A DNA stretch of 12,948 nt, from the NCBI GenBank assembly GCA_021852225.1, contig JAJZOA010000234.1:1-12948 (forward strand), read 5' to 3'. Position numbers and translations under genes: made by a program. Below the pieces are notes generated by a model that worked only from the letters and a program-made list of their open reading frames with translations, ran no database searches and was not told the DNA's origin. Origin of the DNA: Planctomycetota bacterium. GTDB taxonomy: Bacteria; Planctomycetota; Phycisphaerae; WQYP01. Positions 1 to 7,980 of this stretch are shown here, piece by piece; position 1 is the first letter of the stretch; each line of letters begins with the position of its first letter.

Positions 1-18
1 AAAACGCCGCAAAGCGGC
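1..18 (-). terminator. Rho-independent terminator downstream of glgB
   Basis: Read on the minus strand, this is a GC-rich hairpin: a 5-bp stem (GCCGC/GCGGC, plus-strand positions 6-10 and 14-18) with a 3-nt loop, followed by G and then four T at the window edge. It lies about 120 nt after the glgB stop codon and in the right orientation to end that transcript. The T tract may continue beyond the window. The stem is short, so strength cannot be judged. Confidence 0.55.
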
Positions 19-136
19 TGACCGTCAATATTGTAGCGAAATTATTTGTCGCGGTCTTCCGTATGATTGGTTTCCCGTATCCCGCGACGCCTGCCGACGG
101 GGACCTGCGGAGCCGCTGTGCAATGCGCCGGACCCG

Positions 137-2206
137 TCAGATTATTCCCGCCGGACAAAGCACCTGAGCCGTACGCGCGGGCAGATATATCTGCACGCTT
201 TGCCCGCGGCCATACATTTCCACCTTCTGCCATGGATAAATCTGACCGGTTTTGACACGATCGAATCCGCCGAATTCCGGCGCATCCGTTTGCAGCACCA
301 CGCGGTAGTCGGACGGGTCCGGCACCGGAATGCGCAAATCCACAAAACTTTCCGTCGGATGAAAATTAAAAATAAAGACCAGCGGACCGCGACGATACCC
401 CAACTGCCGGGTATCTTCATGCACCAGAAGTTGCTCAATGAACGGATCCGGCAGAAGATTGAATTTTTCATCCAGCATCTGCATGGCCCGGTCGAATTCC
501 CGCAAACCGCCATAGCGCAAATCGTCGCGATCCGCCAGCGACCATTGACGCCGGGCATAATGATAGGAATTGTTATTGCCGGGGCGCGGAAAGTCGATCC
601 ATTCCGGATGGCCGAATTCATTGCCCATAAAGTTCAGGTAGCCCTCGCCCGCAAGGGAAAAGGTGATGAGTCGGATCAGTTTATGCAGAGCAATTCCCCG
701 TTCCACCACAATGCTGTGGGTAAATTTGCTCATATTTTCATACATGTCTTTATCCATCAGCCAGAACGCCAGCGTCTTGTCGCCGACCATCGCCTGGTCG
801 TGGCTTTCGGCGTATCCGATGTGCTTTTCGCCATGTCGGCGGTTCATCAGTGTGTGATACAGGCCCGCCAGATTCCATTCCTGATCGCGCTGTTCCTTCA
901 GCAGTTTAATCCAATAATCCGGGACGCCCATCGCCAGTCGGTAGTCAAAGCCGATGCCGCCCTGCCTGACGGGCACCGCCATGCCGGGCATTCCGGACAC
1001 ATCTTCGGCAATCGTAATCGCATCTGGTTTAAGCGAATGGACAAGTTCGTTGGCCACGCGCAGATACACCAACGCGTCTTCATCCACATTCGGGCCAAAA
1101 TAGCTGTCATAGCTGGTGAACTTTGCGCCCAGACCATGGTCGAGGTACAACATGCTCGTCACGCCATCAAAGCGGAAGCCGTCGAAGTGAAATTCTTCCA
1201 GCCAGAACCGCAGGTTTCCCAGGAGGAAACGCTGAACCTCGAACACACGATAATCAAAACAGAGCGAATCCCAGGCGATATGTTCACCGCGCGCTCCGGC
1301 GTGAAAATATTGATGATCGGTGCCGTCAAAATGATTAAGCCCCTCCTGCATATTTTTCACCGCATGACTGTGCACCACATCCAGAAGAACACTCAGCCCC
1401 ATCCCATGCGCGGTATCAATCAACTGCTGCAGTTCCTCCGGCGTGCCAAACCGTGACGATACGGCGTAAAAACTGCTCACATGGTAACCAAATGATCCAT
1501 AATAGGGATGCTCCATCACCGCCATCAACTGAATAGCGTTGTAACGCATGTCTCGCACGCGCGGCAGAACATCATGCGTAAACTGCGCGAACGTTCCCAC
1601 GCCACCATGTTCCTGCGCCATTCCCACGTGCGCCTCGTAAATGCGAAGTCCGCCGTGCCGATCTTGCGGCTTGGGAGAGGAATTCCTGAAGGTGTATGGC
1701 TTTTCCGGATTCCAATATTGACCCACGAATTCCGGTGACCCCGGGCGCTGTACCACACGGCGAATGTAGGCGGGAATTCGATCCATGCCGCCAAGCGCGG
1801 AAATCACATGCACCTTCAACATACCGCCATGGACAAGCAGGCTTGCGTACGGATCATCAGGCAGAAAAAGGCTCCAGACGCCGTACTCATCGCGCGAAAG
1901 CGGGTTGGCGGTTCGGTCCCATCGGTTAAAGTCTCCGACAAGGCTTAAAGCCGTGGCCCCCGGCGCCCATTCCCGATACCAGAGACCGGCGGTGCCCTTA
2001 TTTTCGCCGCGGTTAAATCCGAAATATTTATAGCCCGTACTTGCAGCGCCCAGCAGACCACCCGCCTTTTCCAGCCGCTGGCAAGCGTCCATAAACATCC
2101 GCTGACGCCGGTGAAGCTGATCCGCATACGGTTTTAACCATGGATCCGCATGAATAATATCCAGATTCGGCGAAGCCGCTGACGTTGCTTTTGTGGATTT
2201 GGCCAT
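137..2206 (-). CDS. glgB: 1,4-alpha-glucan branching enzyme, eukaryote-type (GH13_8)
   Basis: The protein cuts alpha-1,4 glucan chains and re-attaches them through alpha-1,6 bonds, creating branches in glycogen. It has 689 residues. An N-terminal CBM48-like domain (about 60-150, with the YREWAPGA motif) precedes the GH13 barrel and a C-terminal beta domain (from about 590). All four GH13 motifs are visible: DVVHSHAVKN (276-285), GFRFDGVTS (343-351, nucleophile Asp347), AEDVSG (400-405, acid/base Glu401) and ESHDQ (467-471, Asp470). The HSHA form of motif I and the DGVTSMLY form of motif II are typical of the plant/animal/fungal subfamily GH13_8, rather than the common bacterial GH13_9 type. 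The ATG at 2206 has only a weak GAG-type ribosome site. The gene stands alone: no glgA, glgC or glgP is in the window. Function is very likely; the subfamily comes from motif recognition. Confidence 0.95.
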   Translation of the reverse strand: MAKSTKATSAASPNLDIIHADPWLKPYADQLHRRQRMFMDACQRLEKAGGLLGAASTGYKYFGFNRGENKGTAGLWYREWAPGATALSLVGDFNRWDRTANPLSRDEYGVWSLFLPDDPYASLLVHGGMLKVHVISALGGMDRIPAYIRRVVQRPGSPEFVGQYWNPEKPYTFRNSSPKPQDRHGGLRIYEAHVGMAQEHGGVGTFAQFTHDVLPRVRDMRYNAIQLMAVMEHPYYGSFGYHVSSFYAVSSRFGTPEELQQLIDTAHGMGLSVLLDVVHSHAVKNMQEGLNHFDGTDHQYFHAGARGEHIAWDSLCFDYRVFEVQRFLLGNLRFWLEEFHFDGFRFDGVTSMLYLDHGLGAKFTSYDSYFGPNVDEDALVYLRVANELVHSLKPDAITIAEDVSGMPGMAVPVRQGGIGFDYRLAMGVPDYWIKLLKEQRDQEWNLAGLYHTLMNRRHGEKHIGYAESHDQAMVGDKTLAFWLMDKDMYENMSKFTHSIVVERGIALHKLIRLITFSLAGEGYLNFMGNEFGHPEWIDFPRPGNNNSYHYARRQWSLADRDDLRYGGLREFDRAMQMLDEKFNLLPDPFIEQLLVHEDTRQLGYRRGPLVFIFNFHPTESFVDLRIPVPDPSDYRVVLQTDAPEFGGFDRVKTGQIYPWQKVEMYGRGQSVQIYLPARTAQVLCPAGII

Positions 2207-2274
2207 TCTTATCTCGCTTAATCTGATTTGTCCGCCGCCACCGCGCCCGTCGGGTACGCGAGGGTCACACCGAC

Positions 2275-2280
2275 ATTATA
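2275..2280 (-). promoter_or_regulatory. Candidate -10 element for glgB
   Basis: On the minus strand these six bases read TATAAT, a perfect sigma-70-type -10 hexamer, about 70 nt upstream of the glgB start. No good -35 hexamer is seen 16-18 nt further upstream, so the call rests on the -10 alone. The region 2207-2330 lies between divergent genes. A plus-strand TATATT overlaps at 2277-2282 and could serve bioF. Confidence 0.35.
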
Positions 2281-2330
2281 TTACCGTAAAATCATAAAGT
2301 ATGCCGCGTATCTTATTTTAGAAATTGAAG

Positions 2331-3725
2331 ATGAAATCTGCCCACCTCTTGAACGACTGTCCAGCCGTTGCAGAAAATGACTTTCGGTTAAAATGGCCAC
2401 GTATGACTTCAATCGACCATTCGCACGATCACACTTTACCTCCCGCCGTTCAAGCATGGCTTGCCGGACTGGCCACGGATATCGCAGCGCGCAAACGCGA
2501 TCATCTTTGGCGACGGCTACCGGTGGTGGGCAATGCCGTGGCCCCCCGCATGACGATCGATTCGCGCAGCTACCTCCAATTCTGCACCAATAATTATCTG
2601 GGACTCGCCGCCGACGAACGCGTGATAGATGCGGCCCGCACCGCCATAGGCCGTTACGGTTTGGGAGCAGGCGCATCGCGCCTTGTGGCGGGGTCTATGG
2701 AGTCGCACCATGCACTTGAAGCGGCATTGTCCGCGTTCAAGCAAACGCCGGCCACCCTGCTGTTTTCAAGCGGATACACCGCGAATCTTGCGGTGCTCAC
2801 CACATTTGCCGGGCCAGGCGACCGCATTGTTTCCGACAAGCTTAACCATGCCAGCCTGCTGGATGCCGCCAAATACAGTGGTGCGGAACATCGGGTTTTT
2901 CCGCATCTTAATTATCGCCGCGCCGCGGCATTGCTGGCAAAACCCGGCCGTGGCAAAAACGCGATAATCAAAGCGGACGACATCTCTGAATCAGCGGACT
3001 CCGCGGAAGCTTCAGCCGGCGGCCATCCCGATGCGGAGGCGAAGCGCTTTGTGGTAACCGATACCGTGTTTTCCATGGATGGCGATATTGCCGACCTGCC
3101 CGCATTGTGCGCCGCAGCCGGCAATACCAGAACGCTGATCGTGCTTGATGAAGCCCATGCCACCGGTCTGCTTGGACCCGATGGCCGCGGACTCGCGGCC
3201 ATGCAACAGGTGGAATCCCAGATAGCGGCAACGGTCGGCACGCTTTCCAAGGCGCTGGGAAGCGTGGGCGGATTCGTCAGCGGGCCGGCCGAAGTGATTG
3301 AAACACTGGTACAGAAAGCCCGTGGCCTAATCTATACAACCGCCATGCCCGCCGCCTGCAGCGCCGCGGCCATAGCCGCCTTGAATATTGCAAAAAGTGA
3401 GCCACATCGCCGGTTGGGTGTGATGGCCGCAGCCAAACGCGTCAAATCAGCACTTGAAATGATGGGCTATAATTGCGGCCAGTCCTGTACGCCCATCATT
3501 CCGGTCATACTCGGTCGAGCGGAAACTGCACTGGCTGCCGCTGAATGGCTTAAAACCCGTGGAATTTTTGTACCCGCCATCCGTCCGCCCACGGTGCCGC
3601 CGAACAGCGCCCGCCTGCGCATCAGTCTGATGGCCACCCATACCGATGAAGACCTTGATCAACTGTTACGCCAAATGAAGTCCATGCGGGATGAACCTTT
3701 TCTGAACATTGTGCCTATACTTTAA
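2331..3725 (+). CDS. bioF: 8-amino-7-oxononanoate synthase family (BioF-like) PLP enzyme
   Basis: This is an alpha-oxoamine synthase, a PLP enzyme that condenses an amino acid with an acyl-CoA. In the BioF case L-alanine and pimeloyl-ACP/CoA give the first ring precursor of biotin. Visible motifs, numbered from the ATG at 2331: SDKLNHASLLDA (168-179), DEAHATGLLG (273-282, cofactor-binding Asp/His region), TLSKALGSVGG (304-314, PLP Lys307), and a C-terminal IRPPTVPPNSARLRIS stretch (417-432) that is very typical of BioF. The length of 464 exceeds the usual 380-400. The excess is an N-terminal extension and a low-complexity Ala/Ser/Glu/Asp insert at about 206-238. The start is uncertain: TTG 2325, ATG 2331 and ATG 2403 are all open and none has a good ribosome site. 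Homology begins near residue 40, so 2403 is possible. No other biotin gene is nearby, so a related synthase (such as 2-amino-3-ketobutyrate CoA ligase) is the main alternative. Confidence 0.85.
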   Translation: MKSAHLLNDCPAVAENDFRLKWPRMTSIDHSHDHTLPPAVQAWLAGLATDIAARKRDHLWRRLPVVGNAVAPRMTIDSRSYLQFCTNNYLGLAADERVIDAARTAIGRYGLGAGASRLVAGSMESHHALEAALSAFKQTPATLLFSSGYTANLAVLTTFAGPGDRIVSDKLNHASLLDAAKYSGAEHRVFPHLNYRRAAALLAKPGRGKNAIIKADDISESADSAEASAGGHPDAEAKRFVVTDTVFSMDGDIADLPALCAAAGNTRTLIVLDEAHATGLLGPDGRGLAAMQQVESQIAATVGTLSKALGSVGGFVSGPAEVIETLVQKARGLIYTTAMPAACSAAAIAALNIAKSEPHRRLGVMAAAKRVKSALEMMGYNCGQSCTPIIPVILGRAETALAAAEWLKTRGIFVPAIRPPTVPPNSARLRISLMATHTDEDLDQLLRQMKSMRDEPFLNIVPIL

Positions 3726-3727
3726 GC

Positions 3728-4729
3728 ATGACTATGGACCAGACAATCTTGCCACCGCCATCCACCGCAGGCATTCACCACGTCACGGCAATATGCAGCG
3801 ATGCCCAACAGAATATCGACTTTTTCAGCGGCGTTCTGGGCTTGCGGCTCGTGAAGGTGACGGTCAATTTTGACGACCCGTTGAGTTATCATCTTTATTA
3901 TGGCGACGTCAGCGGCACGCCCGGAACAATCATGACGTTCTTTGTATGGCCTGGGGTATCGCCGATTATTTCTCCGGCCGCGATTGCCGGAGTTCAATTT
4001 TCCATTCCTCCTGGCGCGGCGGATTTATGGCTTTCGCGGCTTGCCGGCACGCAAACCCCCTGCCGACTCATGACTTCGGTCGACGGACGAACGGGTGTGG
4101 AGGTAACCGGCCCTGACGGGATTCACATTGAGCTTTTGTGCGGCGATCATCCGGCAACGGCAACCCTGTCGGGCGGACCTTCGCCGGACCACGCCGCCAT
4201 TTCTGGAATCGCCGGGGTGACACTGGCCAGTCGCCGAGTACAGGAATCGGCATTTTTGTTTTCATCCGAACTCGGCCTCCGTGCCCAGGAAATTGCCGCC
4301 ACCGATTTACACCCCGCCACAATTGCCCTGTCCGTGCCCGACTGCCCGGTCCCCTGCGTGACGATTCAGGAAAGAAGCAGTTTGGCCGCCGGACATTTTG
4401 CGCCGGGCAAAATTCATCACGTCGCATTTCGCGCCCGCGATATGGTCCAGCAGAAAATGTTCCAACAAGGCCTTGCCACGGCAAAATACCGGCCCACGGA
4501 AATCATGCAACGATTGTATTTCCAATCCATCTATTTTATGGAACCAGGTGGAGCGGTGTGTGAGATTGCCACAGACGGTCCGGGTTTTGCCGTGGACGAA
4601 CCTGCAGGCGAACTGGGAAGCGGACTCAAACTTCCACAATGGCTGGAAAGCCGACGAAGTGAAATTGAGCGAGCATTGCCGCCTTTGAAACTCAACCCTG
4701 TCACCGATGCTTCACACTTCCTCCGATAA
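3728..4729 (+). CDS. VOC-family ring-cleaving dioxygenase-like protein (glyoxalase/MhqO-type)
   Basis: This is a two-module vicinal-oxygen-chelate protein of 333 residues. The opening TAGIHHVTAI (13-22), followed by LGLRLVKVTVNFDDP (37-51) and YHLYYGD (54-60), is characteristic of the family annotated as ring-cleaving dioxygenase (MhqO/MhqA-like, linked elsewhere to quinone or hydroquinone resistance). The likely metal ligands are all present: a His in HHV (17/18), a His in IHHVAF (230/231) and Glu279 in CEIATDGPGF. It starts 2 nt after the bioF stop, which suggests one transcript and coupled translation. No Shine-Dalgarno site is seen. A TATACT hexamer at 3716-3721 ends 6 nt before the ATG, so an internal leaderless transcript is also conceivable. 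The substrate is unknown; membership of the family is secure. Confidence 0.85.
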   Translation: MTMDQTILPPPSTAGIHHVTAICSDAQQNIDFFSGVLGLRLVKVTVNFDDPLSYHLYYGDVSGTPGTIMTFFVWPGVSPIISPAAIAGVQFSIPPGAADLWLSRLAGTQTPCRLMTSVDGRTGVEVTGPDGIHIELLCGDHPATATLSGGPSPDHAAISGIAGVTLASRRVQESAFLFSSELGLRAQEIAATDLHPATIALSVPDCPVPCVTIQERSSLAAGHFAPGKIHHVAFRARDMVQQKMFQQGLATAKYRPTEIMQRLYFQSIYFMEPGGAVCEIATDGPGFAVDEPAGELGSGLKLPQWLESRRSEIERALPPLKLNPVTDASHFLR

Positions 4730-4744
4730 CGCTGCTTCAATCAT

Positions 4745-4773
4745 CAGACAAAAGCCGGACAAACGGATATAAT
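4745..4773 (+). promoter_or_regulatory. Candidate sigma-70-type promoter for aguBA
   Basis: The -35 hexamer CAGACA (4745-4750, 4 of 6 matches) and a perfect -10 TATAAT (4768-4773) are separated by 17 nt. Transcription would start near 4780, giving a leader of about 54 nt before the aguB ATG. The site lies in the 104-nt gap after the VOC gene, so aguB probably starts a new transcription unit. Confidence 0.55.
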
Positions 4774-4833
4774 TCCCGCGTTTCAAAAATTCGACGGCCG
4801 TGGCGGCTGACGAAATGGAAACAGGAGATTCAA

Positions 4834-5721
4834 ATGGGCACCACACAAGAATTCACAGTCGGCATTATGCAGATGCGATGCACGGCCAACGCCCAGGATA
4901 ATAGAGAACGGGCGGCTACCATGATCCGCCAGGCCGCTCATCAGGGGGCACAAGTGATCTGTACCCAGGAACTTTTCGGCAGTGAATATTTCTGCCAGCG
5001 TGAGGCCACGGAATTATTTGATCTGGCGGAGGAAATTCCAGGCCCCAGCACCGATTTATTTGGTCGGCTGGCCAGGGAGCTTGGGGTTGCAATTATCGTG
5101 TCGCTGTTTGAACGCCGCGCAGCCGGGCTGTACCACAACACCGCCGCCGTGCTGGATGCCGATGGCACTCTGCTGGGTATCTACCGGAAAATGCACATTC
5201 CGGACGACCCGCTGTTTTACGAAAAATATTATTTCACGCCCGGAGATACCGGCTTTAAAGCGTTTGATACCCGATTCGGGCGCATTGGCGTTCTGATCTG
5301 CTGGGATCAATGGTTTCCCGAAGCCGCCCGCCTCACGGCACTCCAGGATGTCAGCGTCCTGTTTTATCCGACGGCAATCGGCTGGCATCCCTCGGAAAAG
5401 AACAAATTCGGCACCGCCCAGGTGGATGCCTGGCAAACCATTCAGCGTTCGCACGCCATCTCCAATGGGGTCTATGTGGCCTCCGCCAACCGAATTGGGC
5501 ATGAAGGGCCGAAGGACGGCGGACTGGAATTTTTTGGCAACTCATTTATTGCCGACCCGTTTGGAAGATTCTTGACCAGAGGATCGGTTGATAAAGAAGA
5601 AATTCTGACCGCGGTCATTGACCCGCGCCATCTGGAGACAGTCCGACGAAACTGGCCATTCCTGCGCGATCGGAGGGTTGATGCCTACGGCCCGATTCTT
5701 AACCGGTTCAATTTTCGCTAA
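4834..5721 (+). CDS. aguB: N-carbamoylputrescine amidase
   Basis: This nitrilase-superfamily hydrolase converts N-carbamoylputrescine to putrescine, CO2 and ammonia in the cytoplasm. The full 295-residue length is normal. The catalytic Glu-Lys-Cys triad is in place: Glu46 (TQELFGSEYF), Lys119 (YRKMHIPDDP) and Cys156 (LICWDQWFPEAAR). The CWDQWFPEAAR block and the IGWHPSEK segment (residue 177 onward) are typical of AguB rather than of generic nitrilases. The start is well supported: AGGAGA at 4823-4828 lies 5 nt before the ATG. The next gene encodes the preceding pathway enzyme, AguA, after a 54-nt gap with no evident terminator, so the two are very likely one operon. No arginine decarboxylase is in the window. 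Confidence 0.95.
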   Translation: MGTTQEFTVGIMQMRCTANAQDNRERAATMIRQAAHQGAQVICTQELFGSEYFCQREATELFDLAEEIPGPSTDLFGRLARELGVAIIVSLFERRAAGLYHNTAAVLDADGTLLGIYRKMHIPDDPLFYEKYYFTPGDTGFKAFDTRFGRIGVLICWDQWFPEAARLTALQDVSVLFYPTAIGWHPSEKNKFGTAQVDAWQTIQRSHAISNGVYVASANRIGHEGPKDGGLEFFGNSFIADPFGRFLTRGSVDKEEILTAVIDPRHLETVRRNWPFLRDRRVDAYGPILNRFNFR

Positions 5722-5775
5722 GGCCTGTGTAAGTCGCAGAAATGTCCTAACAATGCACCAGCCAATGAGCCTTCT

Positions 5776-6912
5776 ATGACACAAATGCCTCTGACACCAC
5801 CACGCCCACTGCCGCGGGAATTAGGATATGCCATGCCACCCGAATGGGACACGCACGCTTCCACTTGGCTGGCCTGGCCTCACCATGAACCGGACTGGCC
5901 TGGAAAATTCGGACCAGTTCCATGGATATTTGCAGATATTCTGCGGCATATAGCATCGGCCGAGCGCGTAGATCTGCTGGTACAAACCCCTGCGGAAAAG
6001 CGGGCCGTGACCAGAATTTTAAATAAATCTGCCGTGAATCTGTCCAGCGTCACCTTTCATATTCAGAAGACCGACCGCATCTGGACGCGCGATTCCGGGC
6101 CCATTTTCGTACGCCGCGCCGGTCCTAAAGATCCGCTTGCCGCAGTCGGATGGCAGTTTAACGGCTGGGCAAAATATCCCAATTACCACATGGACGAAAG
6201 GCTGCCGACATTGGCCGCAAAAGCGAATGCCATTCCGCTTTGGCAACCTGTTGAAAAGGACCAGAAAGGTAGAAATCGCCGGCTGGTTCTGGAAGGCGGC
6301 AGCATTGATGTCAACGGGGCAGGATGTGTGCTGACAACGGAAGAATGTCTTCTGTCACGAATCCAGCAGCGGAACCCCGGATTTACGCGGAAAATGGTGG
6401 AGGAATTTCTGGGGAATTACCTGGGTATTCAGAAAGTGCTTTGGCTGGGCCGCGGTATTGCCGGAGATGACACCCACGGCCATATTGATGATACCGCCCG
6501 TTTCGCAACCCCCAACCTGATTCTAGCCTGCACCGAACCCAACCGTCGCGACCCCAACCACCTGCCGCTTCGGGAAAACCTTCGGCGGCTGACCGCCATG
6601 CGAGATGCGCGCGGCAAACAGTTTAGCATCGCGGAATTGCCCATGCCGGCACCGGTGGTATTTGAAAAGCAACGGTTGCCCGCCAGCTACGCAAATTTTT
6701 ATATCTGCAATGCGGGCGTGCTGGTTCCGGTCTTTAACGACCCGGCGGACCTGATGGCCCTAAAGGTAATTGAACAGGCATTTGCGCCTCGTACCATTAT
6801 CCCGATTTACTGCCGTGACTTGGTTTGGGGGCTTGGCACGATACACTGTATGACACAGCAGCAGCCCGCAGTGCGCCGGAATGGCGATGGCCCCGCCGCT
6901 GGAACCCGGTAA
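5776..6912 (+). CDS. aguA: Agmatine deiminase
   Basis: This guanidino-group-modifying enzyme hydrolyses agmatine to N-carbamoylputrescine and ammonia, feeding AguB. It has 378 residues, slightly longer than the usual 340-370 because of a short charged C-terminal tail after the last motif. Family motifs appear in order: MPPEWDTHASTWLAWP (20-35), WTRDSGP (103-109), LEGGSIDVNG (172-181), GDDTHGHIDD (230-239) and the catalytic IHCMTQQ (356-362, nucleophile Cys358). The segment WGLGTIHC replaces the more usual GGGNIHC form, a small variation beside the active site. The ATG at 5776 has only a weak GAG upstream, consistent with translation from the aguB transcript. Confidence 0.95.
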   Translation: MTQMPLTPPRPLPRELGYAMPPEWDTHASTWLAWPHHEPDWPGKFGPVPWIFADILRHIASAERVDLLVQTPAEKRAVTRILNKSAVNLSSVTFHIQKTDRIWTRDSGPIFVRRAGPKDPLAAVGWQFNGWAKYPNYHMDERLPTLAAKANAIPLWQPVEKDQKGRNRRLVLEGGSIDVNGAGCVLTTEECLLSRIQQRNPGFTRKMVEEFLGNYLGIQKVLWLGRGIAGDDTHGHIDDTARFATPNLILACTEPNRRDPNHLPLRENLRRLTAMRDARGKQFSIAELPMPAPVVFEKQRLPASYANFYICNAGVLVPVFNDPADLMALKVIEQAFAPRTIIPIYCRDLVWGLGTIHCMTQQQPAVRRNGDGPAAGTR

Positions 6913-6929
6913 ATGCGGTTGCTACCCGG

Positions 6930-6935
6930 TATAAT
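6930..6935 (+). promoter_or_regulatory. Candidate -10 element for the hldD-like gene
   Basis: A perfect TATAAT hexamer sits 45 nt before the epimerase start, in the 67-nt gap after aguA. Its surroundings (CGG then TATAATTC) resemble the aguB -10 region at 4764-4774. No convincing -35 is seen at normal spacing, so activity is uncertain. Confidence 0.35.
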
Positions 6936-6979
6936 TCGATACGGACCAATTCCACAAAGGCGTTTTAACAGGAGCCATC

Positions 6980-7870
6980 ATGCGAATTCTGGTAACAGGC
7001 GGTGCGGGATTTATCGGGTCCAATCTTGCCAGACATCTGGCCGGGGCGGGCCATCAGGTTACCATTTTGGATAATTTTTCATCCGGAGATTTTCGCAATC
7101 TGGTTAAATTTACGGGCGAGGTTATTTCCGGCGGATGCACGGTGAAGCCGGCCGATCGCTTCGATATTATTTTTCATCAGGCTTCCATTACCGATACCAC
7201 GGTCACCGACCAACTCCACATGATGCAGAACAATGTGGAAGGATTCCGCAATGTTCTTTCCTGGGCGGCAGATTATGGCGCCCGCGTGGTATGGGCGTCG
7301 TCGGCGGCGGTTTATGGCAACCTCCCGGCCCCGATGCGCGAAAATATGGAACCGCATCCCTTGAACGTATATGGCTATTCCAAACTGGCTATGGAACATC
7401 TGGCCGCCCGCTGGCATGCCGAAACCCACCTGCCGATCATCGGTCTGCGATATTTCAATGTGTATGGCCCGGGCGAAGGTCATAAAGGGAAATTTGCCTC
7501 GATGATTTACCAGCTTGCCCAGCAGATAAAAGCGGGCAAGCGGCCTCGCATTTTCCGGGACGGCTCCCAGAGGCGGGATTTTGTCTGGATCGGTGATGTC
7601 ATAAATGCCAATCTTAAGGCGATGAATACCGACACCCATGGTGTATTTAATGTGGGAAGCGGCGAATCGGAATCATTCAATGCCATTATTGCCGCACTTA
7701 ATTCGGTTCTGCACACGCGGCTGGAACCGGATTACATAGAAAATCCGTACAGCTTTTTCCAGGTGCATACGGAAGCGGATATATCGCAGACCCGTGCCGT
7801 TTTAGGCTACTCTCCCATCAGTGGTCTTTTGGATGGAATCCGGGCCTATCATGCATCTAACCAACTGTAA
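6980..7870 (+). CDS. hldD: NAD(P)-dependent epimerase, HldD/RfaD-like (ADP-glycero-manno-heptose 6-epimerase)
   Basis: This extended short-chain dehydrogenase/reductase has 296 residues, close to the length of HldD (about 310). The nucleotide-binding GGAGFIG (7-13) is followed by the catalytic Ser pair (WASSAAVYG, 105-113) and YGYSK (131-135, YxxxK). FNVYGPGEGHKGKFAS (159-174), with Lys169 in HKG, matches the segment of HldD that carries its second catalytic base. The RRDFVWIGDV block (198-207) and the ending with FFQVHTEADIS (259-269) also follow HldD. The expected reaction is epimerisation at C6'' of ADP-glycero-manno-heptose for LPS core synthesis. No heptose kinase or phosphatase partner is nearby. 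A UDP-hexose epimerase is the main alternative. The start is firm: AGGAG at 6970-6974 lies 5 nt before the ATG. Confidence 0.8.
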   Translation: MRILVTGGAGFIGSNLARHLAGAGHQVTILDNFSSGDFRNLVKFTGEVISGGCTVKPADRFDIIFHQASITDTTVTDQLHMMQNNVEGFRNVLSWAADYGARVVWASSAAVYGNLPAPMRENMEPHPLNVYGYSKLAMEHLAARWHAETHLPIIGLRYFNVYGPGEGHKGKFASMIYQLAQQIKAGKRPRIFRDGSQRRDFVWIGDVINANLKAMNTDTHGVFNVGSGESESFNAIIAALNSVLHTRLEPDYIENPYSFFQVHTEADISQTRAVLGYSPISGLLDGIRAYHASNQL

Positions 7871-7980
7871 CCTCAACCGCGCAACCGTCCGCATGCACGG
7901 ACTGACGTAAGGCCCTCACTTTTGCCCGACAGCGCAGACGTGACACGGAAATTGCGGAAACCAGAATAAGGACACTCGCA

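Noticed and set aside
200..1456. Long 418-codon open frame antisense to glgB
   Set aside because: It lies wholly inside glgB, is rich in His/Gln/Ile in the way antisense frames of coding DNA are, and contains no family motif.
7887..7902. GTCCG/CGGAC hairpin after the hldD-like gene as a terminator
   Set aside because: The stem is only 5 bp with a 6-nt loop, and no T tract follows.
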